Shown: positions 1 through 11,189, numbered from the stretch's first letter. The stretch is 64,000 bases of DNA from Bacteriovoracaceae bacterium (GCA_028101965.1 JAOHMI010000006.1:1-64000), one strand, 5' to 3'. Notes: generated by a model not told the origin, from the letters alone. Translations and numbers: made by a program.

Positions 1-510
1 GTTGACGGTGTTGGTGTAAACCCTGAAAAAGAAGAAGTACCTGAAGAGAAAGAAGAAGTAACTCCGACTGTAGTTGAAGAAGATGAAGATAACTTAAATG
101 AAGAAACGATTGTGACTTTATCAGCAGGTCAATTTCAAACGATTCAAAAAATCAAAAGAACTTGTATTGCACACAGCACACAAAAGTATAAAAAGAAAGG
201 TAAGAAGAAAGACAGACTTAAGCTAATCAATGCCTTAACCAAAGCCTGCGCTGAAGCAAATAGCAAATACGGCCCATACTTTAGTAAGAGCGAAGGTGAT
301 GAGTTATCTGACACTGACCAAGCAACATTAAATACCCTTGCAACAGATGCAGGAAATATTGAAAAACTTGCGACTCCATTAAGAAAAATTCGTAAGAAAA
401 ATGGACGAACAAAGTTTAAGAAAAAGCGTTCACGTTACAATAGCGGTGCTGATCCACAAAGTGGAAAAGTAAAAAAAGACAAGAATGAGAAAGACAAAAG
501 TGGAAAATAA
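1..510 (+). CDS. 3' part of a CDS that starts before the window; acidic N-terminal part, Lys-rich C-terminus; unknown function
   Basis: Frame of the listed ORF (112..510) is open back to base 1 (VDGVGVNPEKEEVPEEKEEV...), so 112 is not the true start; followed by a terminator. Confidence 0.7.
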   Translation, partial: VDGVGVNPEKEEVPEEKEEVTPTVVEEDEDNLNEETIVTLSAGQFQTIQKIKRTCIAHSTQKYKKKGKKKDRLKLINALTKACAEANSKYGPYFSKSEGDELSDTDQATLNTLATDAGNIEKLATPLRKIRKKNGRTKFKKKRSRYNSGADPQSGKVKKDKNEKDKSGK

Positions 511-546
511 TTTTTCTTAATCTGCAAAAGCTAAAAGACACTTCCG

Positions 547-580
547 AAAGCCCGTATTGAGAAATGCGGGCTTTTTTATT
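547..580 (+). terminator. Rho-independent terminator
   Basis: AAAGCCCG-tattgagaaatg-CGGGCTTT followed by a T-rich tract. Confidence 0.85.
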
Positions 581-581
581 T

Positions 582-1271
582 TCAGACCAAGGGATTTCCT
601 AGTATTGCTTCCATGAAGTGATGATTTCCCTCAGCCTCAATACCTAACAAATAAAATGAACGGTTCCCTTCGGACTTTTTTTCGTCTTTTTTATAATAAA
701 CAATTCTCCCTAAAATCTCTCGAGCAAACTCGTTCCCATTTAAGGAAATTAATTTAATTTTAGATTTCGGCAAAATTAAACTTTTATTTTTCTCATTATC
801 TAATAATGAAATACCTAGCCTCATTCCAGTTTCAGAAAGGTCAATTACTTGAGCTTCAAAATATTGCTTATGCCCCGATTGATAACTAATAAGAGATTGG
901 TTTTGTACTTTAAGTTGGTCGTTTCTATCCACTAAGCTAAACCGTGGATTTTTTCTAAATTCATTTAACTTCGTAAGTCTAGGGCATAAAGCATAAATAA
1001 GCTTGGACCGTATTCTTCTGGCCTTGGTGGTAAATACGATATTTTCTCGCAAGTTAGTAAATTCAAATTTACTCCCATCTTCAAACAAAAAAATATCATT
1101 TTCATGAAGGGGTCTTAGAATTATTTCCTTGGAGTTTAGATTAAGAACTTTAATCACGACGGGAACCACTTGATGGGTATTACTATCAAGCAAATTAAAA
1201 ACCGTTTCTGCTTGAATTAAATTATCAAAGATTCGATTGATCTCTTTTTCAACTTTTATCTCTTTCCACAT
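582..1271 (-). CDS. PilZ-domain-like protein
   Basis: C-terminal half has RKNPRFSLVDRND...VIDLSETGMRLGIS, PilZ-like pattern. Confidence 0.6.
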   Translation of the reverse strand: MWKEIKVEKEINRIFDNLIQAETVFNLLDSNTHQVVPVVIKVLNLNSKEIILRPLHENDIFLFEDGSKFEFTNLRENIVFTTKARRIRSKLIYALCPRLTKLNEFRKNPRFSLVDRNDQLKVQNQSLISYQSGHKQYFEAQVIDLSETGMRLGISLLDNEKNKSLILPKSKIKLISLNGNEFAREILGRIVYYKKDEKKSEGNRSFYLLGIEAEGNHHFMEAILGNPLV

Positions 1272-1406
1272 AGACTATTATTCCTAACTCAAGAATATAC
1301 TATAGTGTTAGAAAAAAGAGTTTGTCCTCAAAAATTATACAGAAAATTAGTAAGACTAATAATGATAAATACTTATTAGCCTTACTTAACTTATGTTAAA
1401 ATTTTT

Positions 1407-4400
1407 TTAAGAGCATCCGGTCGTGGATCCGCATGTATCACACTTGAGACATGAGCCATTGCGAACAAGAGTGAATGACTGACATTCAGGGCACATATCA
1501 CCTTCATATCCTTTCAATTTAGCCTCTTGCATGCTCCGTGCTTTCATCATCATATCAGAATTATTTTCTTTAGTGATAACTTTGTGAGTTTGTACTGAAA
1601 CTGATCCGTCGGTGTGAAATACTTTTTCCTCGTCAAGCATAGCGAGAAGAGGCTCTTCCTCCTGACTTTCCCCAATAATTTTATCTGATTCTAAATCTGA
1701 AGGCTGTACATGGATTAAGTCATTGCGATCTAAGTAGCGAAATGCTAAATCACGGAAGACGTAATCAATGATAGACGTAGACATTTTTATATTATCATGT
1801 CCTTGCACTACACCATTTGGTTCAAATTTAGTAAATGTAAAAGCATCAACAAATTCTTCCAGAGGTACTCCATATTGAAGACCTAAACTGATTGCAATAG
1901 AAAAGCAGTTCATTAAACTTCGGTAAGCTGCCCCTTCCTTATGCATATCAATAAAAATCTCGCCAAGGTTTCCGTCTTTATACTCTCCAGTTCTCAAGTA
2001 AACTTTGTGTCCACCGACAGATGTTTTTTGGGTATACCCACTTCGACGATTGGGAAGAATTTTTCTTTTCGAAATTTCTTTATAAATTACTTTCTCTACT
2101 ATTTTCTCTGCGACTCGATCGATTTTTTCTTGCATTGGGATATCGTCATAGGACAATTCATCATCTAATAATCCAAGATCATCAAAGGTAGAAGCATTTA
2201 AAGGCTGAGATAATTTTGAACCATCTCGATAAAGAGCGTTGGCTTTTACCATTAAAGAATGGGACAACTTGTACGCCTCTGAAACGTCTTCAAGACTCGC
2301 TTCATTCGGCATATTGATTGTTTTACTAATCGCACCTGAAAGAAATGGTTGTGCATGGGCCATCATTCTAATGTGACCCTGATAACTAATTAATCGCTTT
2401 CCATACTTCCCACATTTATTAGCACAATCAAAGATAGGTAAATGCTCATCTTTAAGATGTGGTGCTCCCTCTAAGGTCATCGTTCCACAAACATAGTCAC
2501 TACACTTATTAATCTGGTCTTGTGTGAAACCTAGATGACTCAGTAAGTTGAAGTTCATATCATCAAATTTCTTCAGATCTATCTTCAATGTTTCAGTTAT
2601 AAACTTATCCCCTAGAACGAAGCGGTTAAAACTAAAAGTTAAGTCCATGGCTCCGGCCAAGCCCGCTTCAACTTTCTGTAAAAGGTCATTTGTAAAGCCT
2701 AACCCCATTAATGATTTGTAATTAATAAAAGGTGAATTTTCTAGGCTGGGTACACCAATGGCATAATTAATAATTTCAGAAATTTCTTGCTCAGAATACT
2801 TTAAATTTTTCAGAGCCGAAGGTACCGATTGATTAATAATTTTAAAGTAACCACCACCAGCAAGCTTTTTATACTTAACTAAGGCAAAATCTGGCTCAAT
2901 TCCAGTGGTATCGCAGTCCATAACCAAACCAATTGTACCGGTAGGTGCAAGAACAGTTGTCTGAGCATTTCGAAAACCATACTTTTTACCTAACTTATAG
3001 GCATCTTCCCAGACTTGTTGAGCTTTTTTCAATAAATAACTATCTGCAAACTTAGGATCAATCGTTATAGGAAAAACTGTTAAGCCGTTAAACTCAGTAG
3101 ATGCCGACTCATAAGTTGAAAGTCGATGATTATTAATGACATTCAACATATGCTCTTTATTTTTTTCATATTCAGAGAAAGCACCATGCTCTTTGGCCAT
3201 AGTGGCTGAGGTCCTGTAAGAGACTCCGCCCATGATTGCAGTTATGGTACCACAAATATTTCGTCCTTCATCTGAGTCATAGGCAATTCCCATTCTCATT
3301 AGCATAGCCCCAATATTTGCATAACCTAAACCAAGAGTTCGATATAAATAACTTCCCATGGCTATTTCTTCTGATGGAAACTGGGCCATAAGAACAGAAA
3401 TTTCTAAAACAGTAGTCCACAATTCGCAGGCATGTTCAAAAGCGACAACATCAAACATATTCGTCACTGGATCTAAAAACTTAACCAAGTTCATAGAAGC
3501 TAAATTACAAGCGGTATTGTCTAGAAACATATACTCAGAGCAAGGATTGGAGGCATTTATTCTTCCATCCACTGGGCACGTATGCCACTCATTTATTGTA
3601 TCATCAAATTGAAGCCCTGGGTCTGCTGATTGCCAAGCGGCCTCTACGATTTGATTCCAAAGATCGGCGGCTTTTATTTTCTTAACCACGCTCCCACTTA
3701 CTCTTCCTACAAGATCCCAATCTTCATCTCTTTCAAGTGCTGCAAAAAACTTATTTGGGATTCTAACTGAGTTATTTGAGTTTTGACCACTAACAGTTGC
3801 ATATGCCTCAGAGTTCCAGTCTGTATCATATTCCTCAAAAACAATATCTTTGACCCCTTGAGAGGCTAATTGGATACAACGATTAATATAATTTAAACTA
3901 ACTTGATCGCCCGTAGCTGCCTTAATTGCTTTTCTTAAATCTTTATTTGTTTTTCCACTAAATCTATCTTCTTCTGAGCCTTCAAACTTCCATATGGCCT
4001 TAAAAATATTTGAAAGGTGTTTTTTATTAATCATAGAGCCAGTGACAAGAGAAGCTACTTTTCGCTCTTCTTTTACTTTCCAGCTGACAAATTCTTCAAT
4101 ATCTGGATGATCTAAGTCTAAGCACACCATCTTAGCTGCTCGCCGAGTGGTTCCCCCACTTTTAATCGCACCAGCCGCTCTATCGCCTATTCTAAGAAAA
4201 CTCATTAAACCAGAGGACTTTCCTCCTCCAGATAAGGTTTCCCCCTCTCCACGAAGATTTGAAAAATTTGTTCCAGTTCCTGATCCATATTTAAATAGAC
4301 GTGCTTCTCTCGTCCATAAATCCATGATTCCACCTGGGTTAACCAGATCATCATTAATGGATTGAATAAAGCATGCGTGTGGTTGAGGTCTTTCATAGGC

Positions 4401-4925
4401 AGACTTGGATTTAGTTAATTTTTCAGTTTTTGGGTCCACATAAGAGTGCCCTTGTGCTCCGCCTTCAATTTTATATGAGTTATGAATTCCTGTATTAAAC
4501 CATTGAGGTGAATTGGGAGCTGCATATTGATGGGCTAACATATAGGCTAATTCATCTTCAAATGCCTGCGCATCAGTTTCTGAATCGAAGTATTTGTAAT
4601 CTTGCCCCCACTTTCTCCAACATTTTGATAGTCGATCAAAGACTTGACGAGCATCTGTCTCAGGACCAGTGATAATATTCCCCTTATCATCAAGAAGTGT
4701 TTCACCTTTATCATTTTTAATTGGAACACCAGTTTTTCTGAAATACTTCTGCGCTAGAATATCAGAAGCAACTTGAGACCAGCTTTCTGGTACAGTTATC
4801 TCCATAGCACTATTTGTTGAGCCATCAATACTTCGAATTTCACTCGAACGTTTTTCAAATTTAATCCCAGCGTATGGCCCGGCATTTTTCTTGTTTTTTT
4901 TAGTAAATAGTCTTTTAACCTTCAT
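1407..4925 (-). CDS. nrdJ: Adenosylcobalamin-dependent (class II) ribonucleoside-diphosphate reductase
   Basis: [65 protein letters not shown]-terminal [28 protein letters not shown]. Confidence 0.96.
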   Translation of the reverse strand: MKVKRLFTKKNKKNAGPYAGIKFEKRSSEIRSIDGSTNSAMEITVPESWSQVASDILAQKYFRKTGVPIKNDKGETLLDDKGNIITGPETDARQVFDRLSKCWRKWGQDYKYFDSETDAQAFEDELAYMLAHQYAAPNSPQWFNTGIHNSYKIEGGAQGHSYVDPKTEKLTKSKSAYERPQPHACFIQSINDDLVNPGGIMDLWTREARLFKYGSGTGTNFSNLRGEGETLSGGGKSSGLMSFLRIGDRAAGAIKSGGTTRRAAKMVCLDLDHPDIEEFVSWKVKEERKVASLVTGSMINKKHLSNIFKAIWKFEGSEEDRFSGKTNKDLRKAIKAATGDQVSLNYINRCIQLASQGVKDIVFEEYDTDWNSEAYATVSGQNSNNSVRIPNKFFAALERDEDWDLVGRVSGSVVKKIKAADLWNQIVEAAWQSADPGLQFDDTINEWHTCPVDGRINASNPCSEYMFLDNTACNLASMNLVKFLDPVTNMFDVVAFEHACELWTTVLEISVLMAQFPSEEIAMGSYLYRTLGLGYANIGAMLMRMGIAYDSDEGRNICGTITAIMGGVSYRTSATMAKEHGAFSEYEKNKEHMLNVINNHRLSTYESASTEFNGLTVFPITIDPKFADSYLLKKAQQVWEDAYKLGKKYGFRNAQTTVLAPTGTIGLVMDCDTTGIEPDFALVKYKKLAGGGYFKIINQSVPSALKNLKYSEQEISEIINYAIGVPSLENSPFINYKSLMGLGFTNDLLQKVEAGLAGAMDLTFSFNRFVLGDKFITETLKIDLKKFDDMNFNLLSHLGFTQDQINKCSDYVCGTMTLEGAPHLKDEHLPIFDCANKCGKYGKRLISYQGHIRMMAHAQPFLSGAISKTINMPNEASLEDVSEAYKLSHSLMVKANALYRDGSKLSQPLNASTFDDLGLLDDELSYDDIPMQEKIDRVAEKIVEKVIYKEISKRKILPNRRSGYTQKTSVGGHKVYLRTGEYKDGNLGEIFIDMHKEGAAYRSLMNCFSIAISLGLQYGVPLEEFVDAFTFTKFEPNGVVQGHDNIKMSTSIIDYVFRDLAFRYLDRNDLIHVQPSDLESDKIIGESQEEEPLLAMLDEEKVFHTDGSVSVQTHKVITKENNSDMMMKARSMQEAKLKGYEGDMCPECQSFTLVRNGSCLKCDTCGSTTGCS

Positions 4926-5024
4926 GGTGTGTGTGCTCCTTTATAATCATCAATTCTCTTCCGTAAAAAATGATACGAAATCTGTTAACAACTATGATTG
5001 TTCTTTGCAGAACACCAAAGGTCA

Positions 5025-5082
5025 ATACAACATATAGTCACAAAACCCTCAATAAAAAGGGATTATCTACAACATATTGTAC
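5025..5082 (-). promoter_or_regulatory. Two tandem NrdR-like boxes upstream of nrdJ
   Basis: 5025-5040 ATACAACATATAGTCA and 5067-5082 CTACAACATATTGTAC; shared core CAACATATWGT, 42 bp start to start. Confidence 0.6.
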
Positions 5083-5210
5083 ACACAAAATATCTTTTAT
5101 TGACATGAATTTAGCTGATAAGCTCAAGTTATTAATTATTGGTGGGAAAAAAAATTAGATTTTTTTTGGCCGGACAAAGCCGACCATTTAGCTCTTTTAT
5201 TTTATTATAA

Positions 5211-5327
5211 TTATGCGTTGTGATTCTTAAGCAGTTTTCTTTTCTTTGCTATCCTTTTCAATTTTAATCTAGATTTGGCTTTTTTTACTTTCTGATGGGC
5301 CCCTTTAGATTTTTTTAATTTTTTCAT
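5211..5327 (-). CDS. 38-aa highly basic microprotein MKKLKKSKGAHQKVKKAKSRLKLKRIAKKRKLLKNHNA
   Basis: ATG preceded by aaaggagatcta (strong SD); not in the ORF track because of length. Confidence 0.6.
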   Translation of the reverse strand: MKKLKKSKGAHQKVKKAKSRLKLKRIAKKRKLLKNHNA

Positions 5328-5350
5328 TAGATCTCCTTTGCTATAATAAA

Positions 5351-6106
5351 TTGAATAAATCATATTCTGTGAAGACAATCAATGCAATTATGAATAACAA
5401 ATTAACATCATTCACCATCTCAGGACTTCTTTTTTTTGTAATATCTTCAAATATTCTTGCCAAGATAAACCCTTGTCCTGACAACTCTAATTGTACGGAT
5501 AAGAGTATGGCTTTATATGAATCATTCTCAAAGAAAATTCTTAACATAAATAGCACAAAAGACATCAAAAACATCATTATTCCCAATTATGGGTATAAAG
5601 ATCCGTCTAAAATCACTACGGAAGAATTGTACTGGAAAGACTGTCCTGGGAACTCCTCAGTTAAGGTTATGTTTTTCTCAAATAACCTATTCCTCCCAGA
5701 TATAATCCATAAACCCTTCTTGAGGATAACTAAAGGTTTAGTCAAAAACGACCAGAATCCTTATTATTTACCATTCACGGAATCGCCACTATTTATCTAT
5801 AAAAATAGCATATTTTTTATTAAGCAGATAAAAAATAAATATTACTATGCCTCCGTTTCCAACAATGGAGAATTTAAAATTTCACAAAACTTATCTGCTA
5901 AAACGATTGGTCTCTATGAGAAACTAAAAAAAGAAAATATAAACACTCATCGACAATGTCAGCTGCCCAAAAACTTTCCTTTAGTAAAAACAAATGCAAA
6001 ATTACCTTCACAAGAATATTCTCCTCAATGTCTTTTTGTAGCGAATTTAAATAATAAAAAATTTGAAAAATACTTAACGTTTAGAAGACATTGCTTAAGA
6101 GATTAA
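5351..6106 (+). CDS. Hypothetical secreted/exported protein
   Basis: 251-aa ORF with N-terminal hydrophobic segment SFTISGLLFFVISSNILA. Confidence 0.65.
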   Translation: MNKSYSVKTINAIMNNKLTSFTISGLLFFVISSNILAKINPCPDNSNCTDKSMALYESFSKKILNINSTKDIKNIIIPNYGYKDPSKITTEELYWKDCPGNSSVKVMFFSNNLFLPDIIHKPFLRITKGLVKNDQNPYYLPFTESPLFIYKNSIFFIKQIKNKYYYASVSNNGEFKISQNLSAKTIGLYEKLKKENINTHRQCQLPKNFPLVKTNAKLPSQEYSPQCLFVANLNNKKFEKYLTFRRHCLRD

Positions 6107-6876
6107 TTATTAAATTTTGTAAATTTTAAGCGGAGGGTTTCAACTTCACTTTTTCTTTTTTTATCACAGTCAATTTTGTTTGATGATGAGTGGTATTTTA
6201 CAAACCCTCGTGTCTCTGTGTCTTCTTTTTCAATCTCAATAGAATGCTCAGAAATGACTTCATATTTACCGCCTGAGCTATTCTCAACCTTACTTAAATC
6301 ATAAAATTTAAAACAGATATCTTGCCTATCTTCTTCACAAACGATTGATTCAACCTTAATCGCAGTATCATTACTATCCATTACATAACGAGTTACATTT
6401 TCCTCTTCAACTTCACCTTCACTTTTACCTTCATAGTTCACTTGAGAACAATAACTTTTAAAATACCCATTTCTATCTGTTTGAAGATTTCTGGAATAAT
6501 ATTTTTCACCAATCGATGTTGTACTAAAACGATAGATTTCGTCAGAAACCCGAACAATTTTAAGATTTATATCATTTTTCATCTCATCTTCTGACTTAAC
6601 GTCGCAAGCCTTAAAGTATGATTTATAATCAAAAGAATAGCGAGCTGATCCAGAAAACAAATTAGTTGCGTCGTTGTGCACTTTCGCCAGATTTTTACAG
6701 TTTTCCTTAAGATTATTAACCTCTCCTTCACTTAAAGCATCATTAGTATTAATCTCTAGAACTTTTCCGATTTGAGCTCCATCTTCTGCTTCTTCTATTG
6801 GCCCAGGATCACCACAACTTACTAATATAATCATTAATAAAATTAGAATTGGATTGAAAAGGAAAGTGTTCTTCAT
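6103..6876 (-). CDS. Hypothetical lipoprotein
   Basis: Lipobox-type N-terminus ILLMIILVSCGDPG. Confidence 0.75.
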   Translation of the reverse strand: MKNTFLFNPILILLMIILVSCGDPGPIEEAEDGAQIGKVLEINTNDALSEGEVNNLKENCKNLAKVHNDATNLFSGSARYSFDYKSYFKACDVKSEDEMKNDINLKIVRVSDEIYRFSTTSIGEKYYSRNLQTDRNGYFKSYCSQVNYEGKSEGEVEEENVTRYVMDSNDTAIKVESIVCEEDRQDICFKFYDLSKVENSSGGKYEVISEHSIEIEKEDTETRGFVKYHSSSNKIDCDKKRKSEVETLRLKFTKFNN

Positions 6877-6923
6877 ATAGTCATCTTCTTTGAATTCTAT
6901 AACAGTATGAATTCGTAATCATG

Positions 6924-7874
6924 CTAATCATTAAAAACCGTGTATACGGGCTTATTATGCCTCATCGAACTGACTTGGTAAAGATAAGAGACAAACCCCT
7001 TTCCATCAGTTCTCCTTAGAGCTTCTTTTTCCCAGGTCTTTAAATTATTAATGAAGCTATCATGCTGACGCCATACGTATAACTTATTTGTGTCATTCAA
7101 ATAATCAAGTAAATACATATTGGAAAAAATAGATATTTTTAAATGCGCTTTTACATAAGTAGCACTATCAAAATAGGATTTATTCCCTTTAATAACAGTG
7201 ACAAAGTTTTCATATAAATAAAAATCAGCGGAATGACCCTTATCACACATCTGGTACACTTCATTTTTAATAGTTTTAAGATGCTGCCGTAAAATATTAT
7301 TAACTTCGCTCACACTTAAACGATTCGTTTTTTTCTTCTTTAAGTGTGCAAATGTGGTGTAGTTCTCTTTACCATCATAATCTAAAGCAAGAAGCGGATA
7401 AGCTGGCAAGAGATTATAATCCGCTAAAGGTTGAGAAAAGTTTCGATTAAGGTTTTTAAAATTTTTCGAAGTCTTATTCATAGACTGAATTTTATCTGAA
7501 AATTCAGTCACCACCATGTGATGAAAGGCAGGGCAAATATAATTTTTTTCCTTTGCTCCTAGGGTTTGCTGTAAGGATAAATATTGACCAAATAAAGTCT
7601 TAAAATAAACCTGCTTATTCGACAATTCTTTACTATTTAAACTAGTTTTTATATCTTTCTCAAACTCTACACTGGCAACTTCTCTTTTTTGAATTAATCG
7701 CTTTTTAAGTGGCTTCTTTTTATGAATAAAATAATTAGGATTCTTCGTTTTACTTAAATACTGTCTAGGGTAAAGCCTATCCACCGAATCAACAATAGAT
7801 TCAGAAACATGAGTTACGTGTGAACAACTTAAAATAATTGAACTAAAAAATAGATAAAGCAGGTTTTTTGTCAT
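6924..7874 (-). CDS. Hypothetical lipoprotein
   Basis: N-terminus LLYLFFSSIILSCSHV, lipobox. Confidence 0.75.
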   Translation of the reverse strand: MTKNLLYLFFSSIILSCSHVTHVSESIVDSVDRLYPRQYLSKTKNPNYFIHKKKPLKKRLIQKREVASVEFEKDIKTSLNSKELSNKQVYFKTLFGQYLSLQQTLGAKEKNYICPAFHHMVVTEFSDKIQSMNKTSKNFKNLNRNFSQPLADYNLLPAYPLLALDYDGKENYTTFAHLKKKKTNRLSVSEVNNILRQHLKTIKNEVYQMCDKGHSADFYLYENFVTVIKGNKSYFDSATYVKAHLKISIFSNMYLLDYLNDTNKLYVWRQHDSFINNLKTWEKEALRRTDGKGFVSYLYQVSSMRHNKPVYTVFND

Positions 7875-7972
7875 TTCGTTATCCTCTCGTTTTTGCCTAG
7901 CTCGAGATTAATGAAGTAAATTATCTATTTAACTAATCGGATGAAACTTAAAAATCTGTGCAGAGAAATAGT

Positions 7973-8524
7973 CTAGGAGACTTTTTTTCCTTTTTCTCTA
8001 AGTATTTTCAATCTTTCGGAGATGGGAATATCTTTATCTGGAGCAACCACAACCTCATTTACTGGTTTAACATCTTCACTTAAAGCTAGTGAACTCGTAT
8101 CGATACTTGTTTTGGAAATATCCATCACATTATCAAAATCGACATCTCCAGCTTTTCTTTTTTTCTTCTGTTTAATTTCTGTTTTTTCTTTTGGACTTAG
8201 ATGTATTAAGGTAGATGTCTCATTTCTCTTCTCATCTATATGGAATACTGCATTTCCAATTTTAAGTGAGTCTTGTAGATATAGTTTTTTTGTTTCTTTA
8301 TCTATGAGTTTGCCATTTATTTCGGTCCCGTTAGTGGAGTTCAGGTCTTTGACTTTAACAAATCCATCTTTACCTAAAATAATTTCTGCATGAAGGTTTG
8401 AAACCATAGTATCTTGTAATTTTACATCTGCCTTAGACCCTCTTCCGACGTAAAAAGGCTCTCCTTCTTTTAACAAGAAAGTATACTTTTTATTTTGAAA
8501 GATAAAACGCAAATAAAGTGCCAT
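7973..8524 (-). CDS. FHA-domain protein
   Basis: YVGRGSKADVKLQDTMVSNLHAEIILGKDGFVKVKDLNSTNGTEINGKLI matches the FHA signature (GR...S..HA.I...NSTNGT..NG). Confidence 0.9.
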   Translation of the reverse strand: MALYLRFIFQNKKYTFLLKEGEPFYVGRGSKADVKLQDTMVSNLHAEIILGKDGFVKVKDLNSTNGTEINGKLIDKETKKLYLQDSLKIGNAVFHIDEKRNETSTLIHLSPKEKTEIKQKKKRKAGDVDFDNVMDISKTSIDTSSLALSEDVKPVNEVVVAPDKDIPISERLKILREKGKKVS

Positions 8525-8602
8525 GGTCCCCTCAATTAAATAGTTTTACCATTTACGTCAAATGAACTAATCGGGGTAAAATGCTAAAACTTTAGGAAAA
8601 AG

Positions 8603-9745
8603 TTAAAGTAACTTATAGATATACAAACGATTTCGCGAAGAAAGCAAAGCTAAGTAATTTTCATAACTTACAATTTCACTAAAAACTGAAGAGTGAGAAA
8701 AAGATCCAAGATGACGCTTGTGATTTATTGCAAAGCTCTTTCTATCAATAATCAACAGTTCACCTTTCATTGTGGTTAAACTCAATTGACTCTTGCCAAG
8801 TAAGGCCATTGAACTAATGCTGTCTTCGCTAATTTTTCGTCGAAAATCTTCTTTACCATCAATATTTAACCGAACGATCTCTCCATTAATTGTTCCAACG
8901 AGAAGTCCTCCCTCTAGAATTAAGGGTGAAATATAGCTATTAAGAGGAATGGTTTTTGTTATTTGACCATTTTGAGGATTGATATAATTTACACCTGATA
9001 AAGTACTAGAAACTACAATTGATGAATCAAAATAGATTGCGCGATTATCAACATCAATGAATCGATTGCCATTATTAAGTTTGGTCTCCCATGTACTTAA
9101 TCCTTCTTCAAGAGAAAGGGCAACAACATACCCATCAGCGAAACCTAAAATGAGTCGATTCCCTAAAGGAAGAACTTTTGCAACTTTTTGAAGAGTTGTG
9201 GCAAAGGGAATCGAGCGCTGGTAGTTCCAAAAGATCTTTCCCGTTGCGGCATCGAGGCAAACGATACGATGATCTCGCACATGAATGATTATCCGCCCTT
9301 GAAACATAATTGGTTGTGACTCAATAGACTCACCTAAATCAATGGCCCATTTTTTTTCACCTGTATAATAATGTCGAGAAATAAGTCTTCCAAATGAGGT
9401 TCCGTAAACCACTTGGTCTTCATAGATATTGGCTTGAGAATTAATCGGTTGATTATCACTTTCTTCCCAGACAACTCTTCCTGTTTCTAAATCATAGGCC
9501 ATAAAGTCACCGGATTGATCACCTTGGTAGACCATCTCAGCATGAATAAAGGGTGCACCCGTTGTAATAGGTAAATTCCCTGTTTCGTAAATTGGATCTA
9601 AATTTTTAGTCCAAATATTTTGCAATCGACCCCGATTAGGTTTCTCAATTTTTGAAAGAATGTCTAGTTTTTGAGAGCTACAAGACATCAGAGAGCAAAG
9701 AATAGTAACGAATCCAATAATTCTAGAGATATAATCGAATTTCAC
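8603..9745 (-). CDS. PQQ-repeat beta-propeller lipoprotein, BamB-like
   Basis: Lipobox LMSCSS; repeats such as YDLETGRVVWEE, YTGEKKWAIDLG, DAATGKIFWNYQ, NPQNGQI. Confidence 0.8.
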   Translation of the reverse strand: MKFDYISRIIGFVTILCSLMSCSSQKLDILSKIEKPNRGRLQNIWTKNLDPIYETGNLPITTGAPFIHAEMVYQGDQSGDFMAYDLETGRVVWEESDNQPINSQANIYEDQVVYGTSFGRLISRHYYTGEKKWAIDLGESIESQPIMFQGRIIIHVRDHRIVCLDAATGKIFWNYQRSIPFATTLQKVAKVLPLGNRLILGFADGYVVALSLEEGLSTWETKLNNGNRFIDVDNRAIYFDSSIVVSSTLSGVNYINPQNGQITKTIPLNSYISPLILEGGLLVGTINGEIVRLNIDGKEDFRRKISEDSISSMALLGKSQLSLTTMKGELLIIDRKSFAINHKRHLGSFSHSSVFSEIVSYENYLALLSSRNRLYIYKLL

Positions 9746-9764
9746 GAGAGTCTTTCCTTAAAAT

Positions 9765-10622
9765 CTATTTTTCTAACGACTCTGAGGATATATTACTTAA
9801 GTAGATTTTGGCCAGTTTTGCCATTTCATCTTTAGGGTATTTTTTAATTAAAAAGTTGAAATTATCCGTAGCTTTTTTAGTGTTATCTTTTTTCAAATAC
9901 AATCGCCCTAAATCAAGAAAGTTTTTTGCCTCCATCCACTTTAATGGAAGACCGTTAATTTTCTCAAGAACAGCAATTGCCTCATCCACCTTGTTTTCGT
10001 TTTCAAGTAAAACTGAAAGGCGAAGTCCCATTAAATAAGTCTCTTCATTGCTTCCAAGGTTAGCTTTATAAAAGTCTTGTGCAATCCCTACCGCCTCAGA
10101 GCTTCTGTTTAACTCCACTAATTCATTTATTAGTTTAAGGTTAACTGGAAGCATGGAGCGATGATTCTGTAATTCTGGACTTAAAGCCTTATATTCTGAA
10201 ACAACTGTAGCAAATTCCACTTTATCCTCTGGTTTTACTTCTGGCTTCTTCTGCCCTGGTGCCGCCGCGGGATTTGGATCTTTCTTCTGGTCAAAGTATT
10301 TATTTACGTAATTTTTTTGATAATCATATATTGCACTTGTAACTTCTGTTTGCACTGCATTCTTCTTACTTTCGAAGAAGCTATAGCCAATGGCAAGAAC
10401 GACCACAATAAAACCAGCAATTAAAATGCTATTTTTATTTTCATTTACAAAATGACCTAAAGTGGTTTTATCTAAACTTTGTTCAATTTCTTGAATATCT
10501 GTACCTTGAACAACGTTTTTTTGAGAAGATTTTTTTGACTTGTTTGCCTGTGCTGTTGTGGCATTCATTTTCTTACTTCCTTTCGAGGTATTTGTTTCGA
10601 GGCTATTACTCACCGCGCACAC
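9765..10622 (-). CDS. Single-TM TPR protein, YfgM-like
   Basis: One N-terminal-side TM (SILIAGFIVVVLAIGYSFFE) then TPR-like C-terminus; directly upstream of the BamB-like gene. Confidence 0.65.
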   Translation of the reverse strand: MCAVSNSLETNTSKGSKKMNATTAQANKSKKSSQKNVVQGTDIQEIEQSLDKTTLGHFVNENKNSILIAGFIVVVLAIGYSFFESKKNAVQTEVTSAIYDYQKNYVNKYFDQKKDPNPAAAPGQKKPEVKPEDKVEFATVVSEYKALSPELQNHRSMLPVNLKLINELVELNRSSEAVGIAQDFYKANLGSNEETYLMGLRLSVLLENENKVDEAIAVLEKINGLPLKWMEAKNFLDLGRLYLKKDNTKKATDNFNFLIKKYPKDEMAKLAKIYLSNISSESLEK

Positions 10623-10706
10623 TCCTTAATTTCTTAAAATAATTGAGAGTTTAGCTAATCTATTCACTCGTTGTCAAAATTCATAGGTTAGCGATAAAAT
10701 AATACT

Positions 10707-11189
10707 ATGAAGAAATTTATATACATTATTTTGTCGTTTTTAATAGTCCCCTCTGCATTTTCTTTACCCCTTATGGGTCGCCTGGGGGTGGGAATGACCA
10801 ACCAGTTAAGAAATGACATGGATGCAATTAGCTTTAAGGTGCAGAGATCCCGTGGCACAGCTCTTGGGGCCATGATTGGTCTTAAAAGTAATGAAGATAA
10901 TACACTATATGGGATTGGGTTCAAGTTTTATAAACTTATTTATGATGAACCTCAACTTAGCTTCTACGGTGTAGGTACGCTTGCCATGTTTAATTATGTC
11001 AAAGATGACACCACGGAAAATGGCTACCAACTTGATGGAGGGATGGGATCAGAGTTTCATTTTGCCGGATTAGAGTCTATTGGTTTCAGTTTTGAGTTTG
11101 GATTGAGTATCAATAAAGTCAATGAGCAGAATAATTTTGAAACTTTTGGAGATCATATCATCCAAGCGGCCGTGCATTTTTATTTATAG
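10707..11189 (+). CDS. Hypothetical outer-membrane/exported protein
   Basis: Signal peptide FIYIILSFLIVPSAFS; Gly/aromatic beta-rich sequence. Confidence 0.6.
   Translation: MKKFIYIILSFLIVPSAFSLPLMGRLGVGMTNQLRNDMDAISFKVQRSRGTALGAMIGLKSNEDNTLYGIGFKFYKLIYDEPQLSFYGVGTLAMFNYVKDDTTENGYQLDGGMGSEFHFAGLESIGFSFEFGLSINKVNEQNNFETFGDHIIQAAVHFYL

Noticed and set aside
4970-5158. 62-aa plus-strand ORF upstream of nrdJ
   Set aside because: Covers the NrdR-like boxes and promoter region; no SD and not protein-like.
5170-5188. GGCCGG-acaaag-CCGACC hairpin
   Set aside because: On the minus strand it is followed by A residues and on the plus strand there is no immediate T tract; not called as a terminator.
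4926-5350. Possible cobalamin riboswitch upstream of nrdJ
   Set aside because: No recognisable B12-box or the extended structure expected; the region is explained better by NrdR-like boxes and the microprotein gene.
5341-5586. 81-aa minus-strand ORF
   Set aside because: Antisense to the 5351-6106 exported protein and overlapping its signal peptide; likely a shadow ORF.
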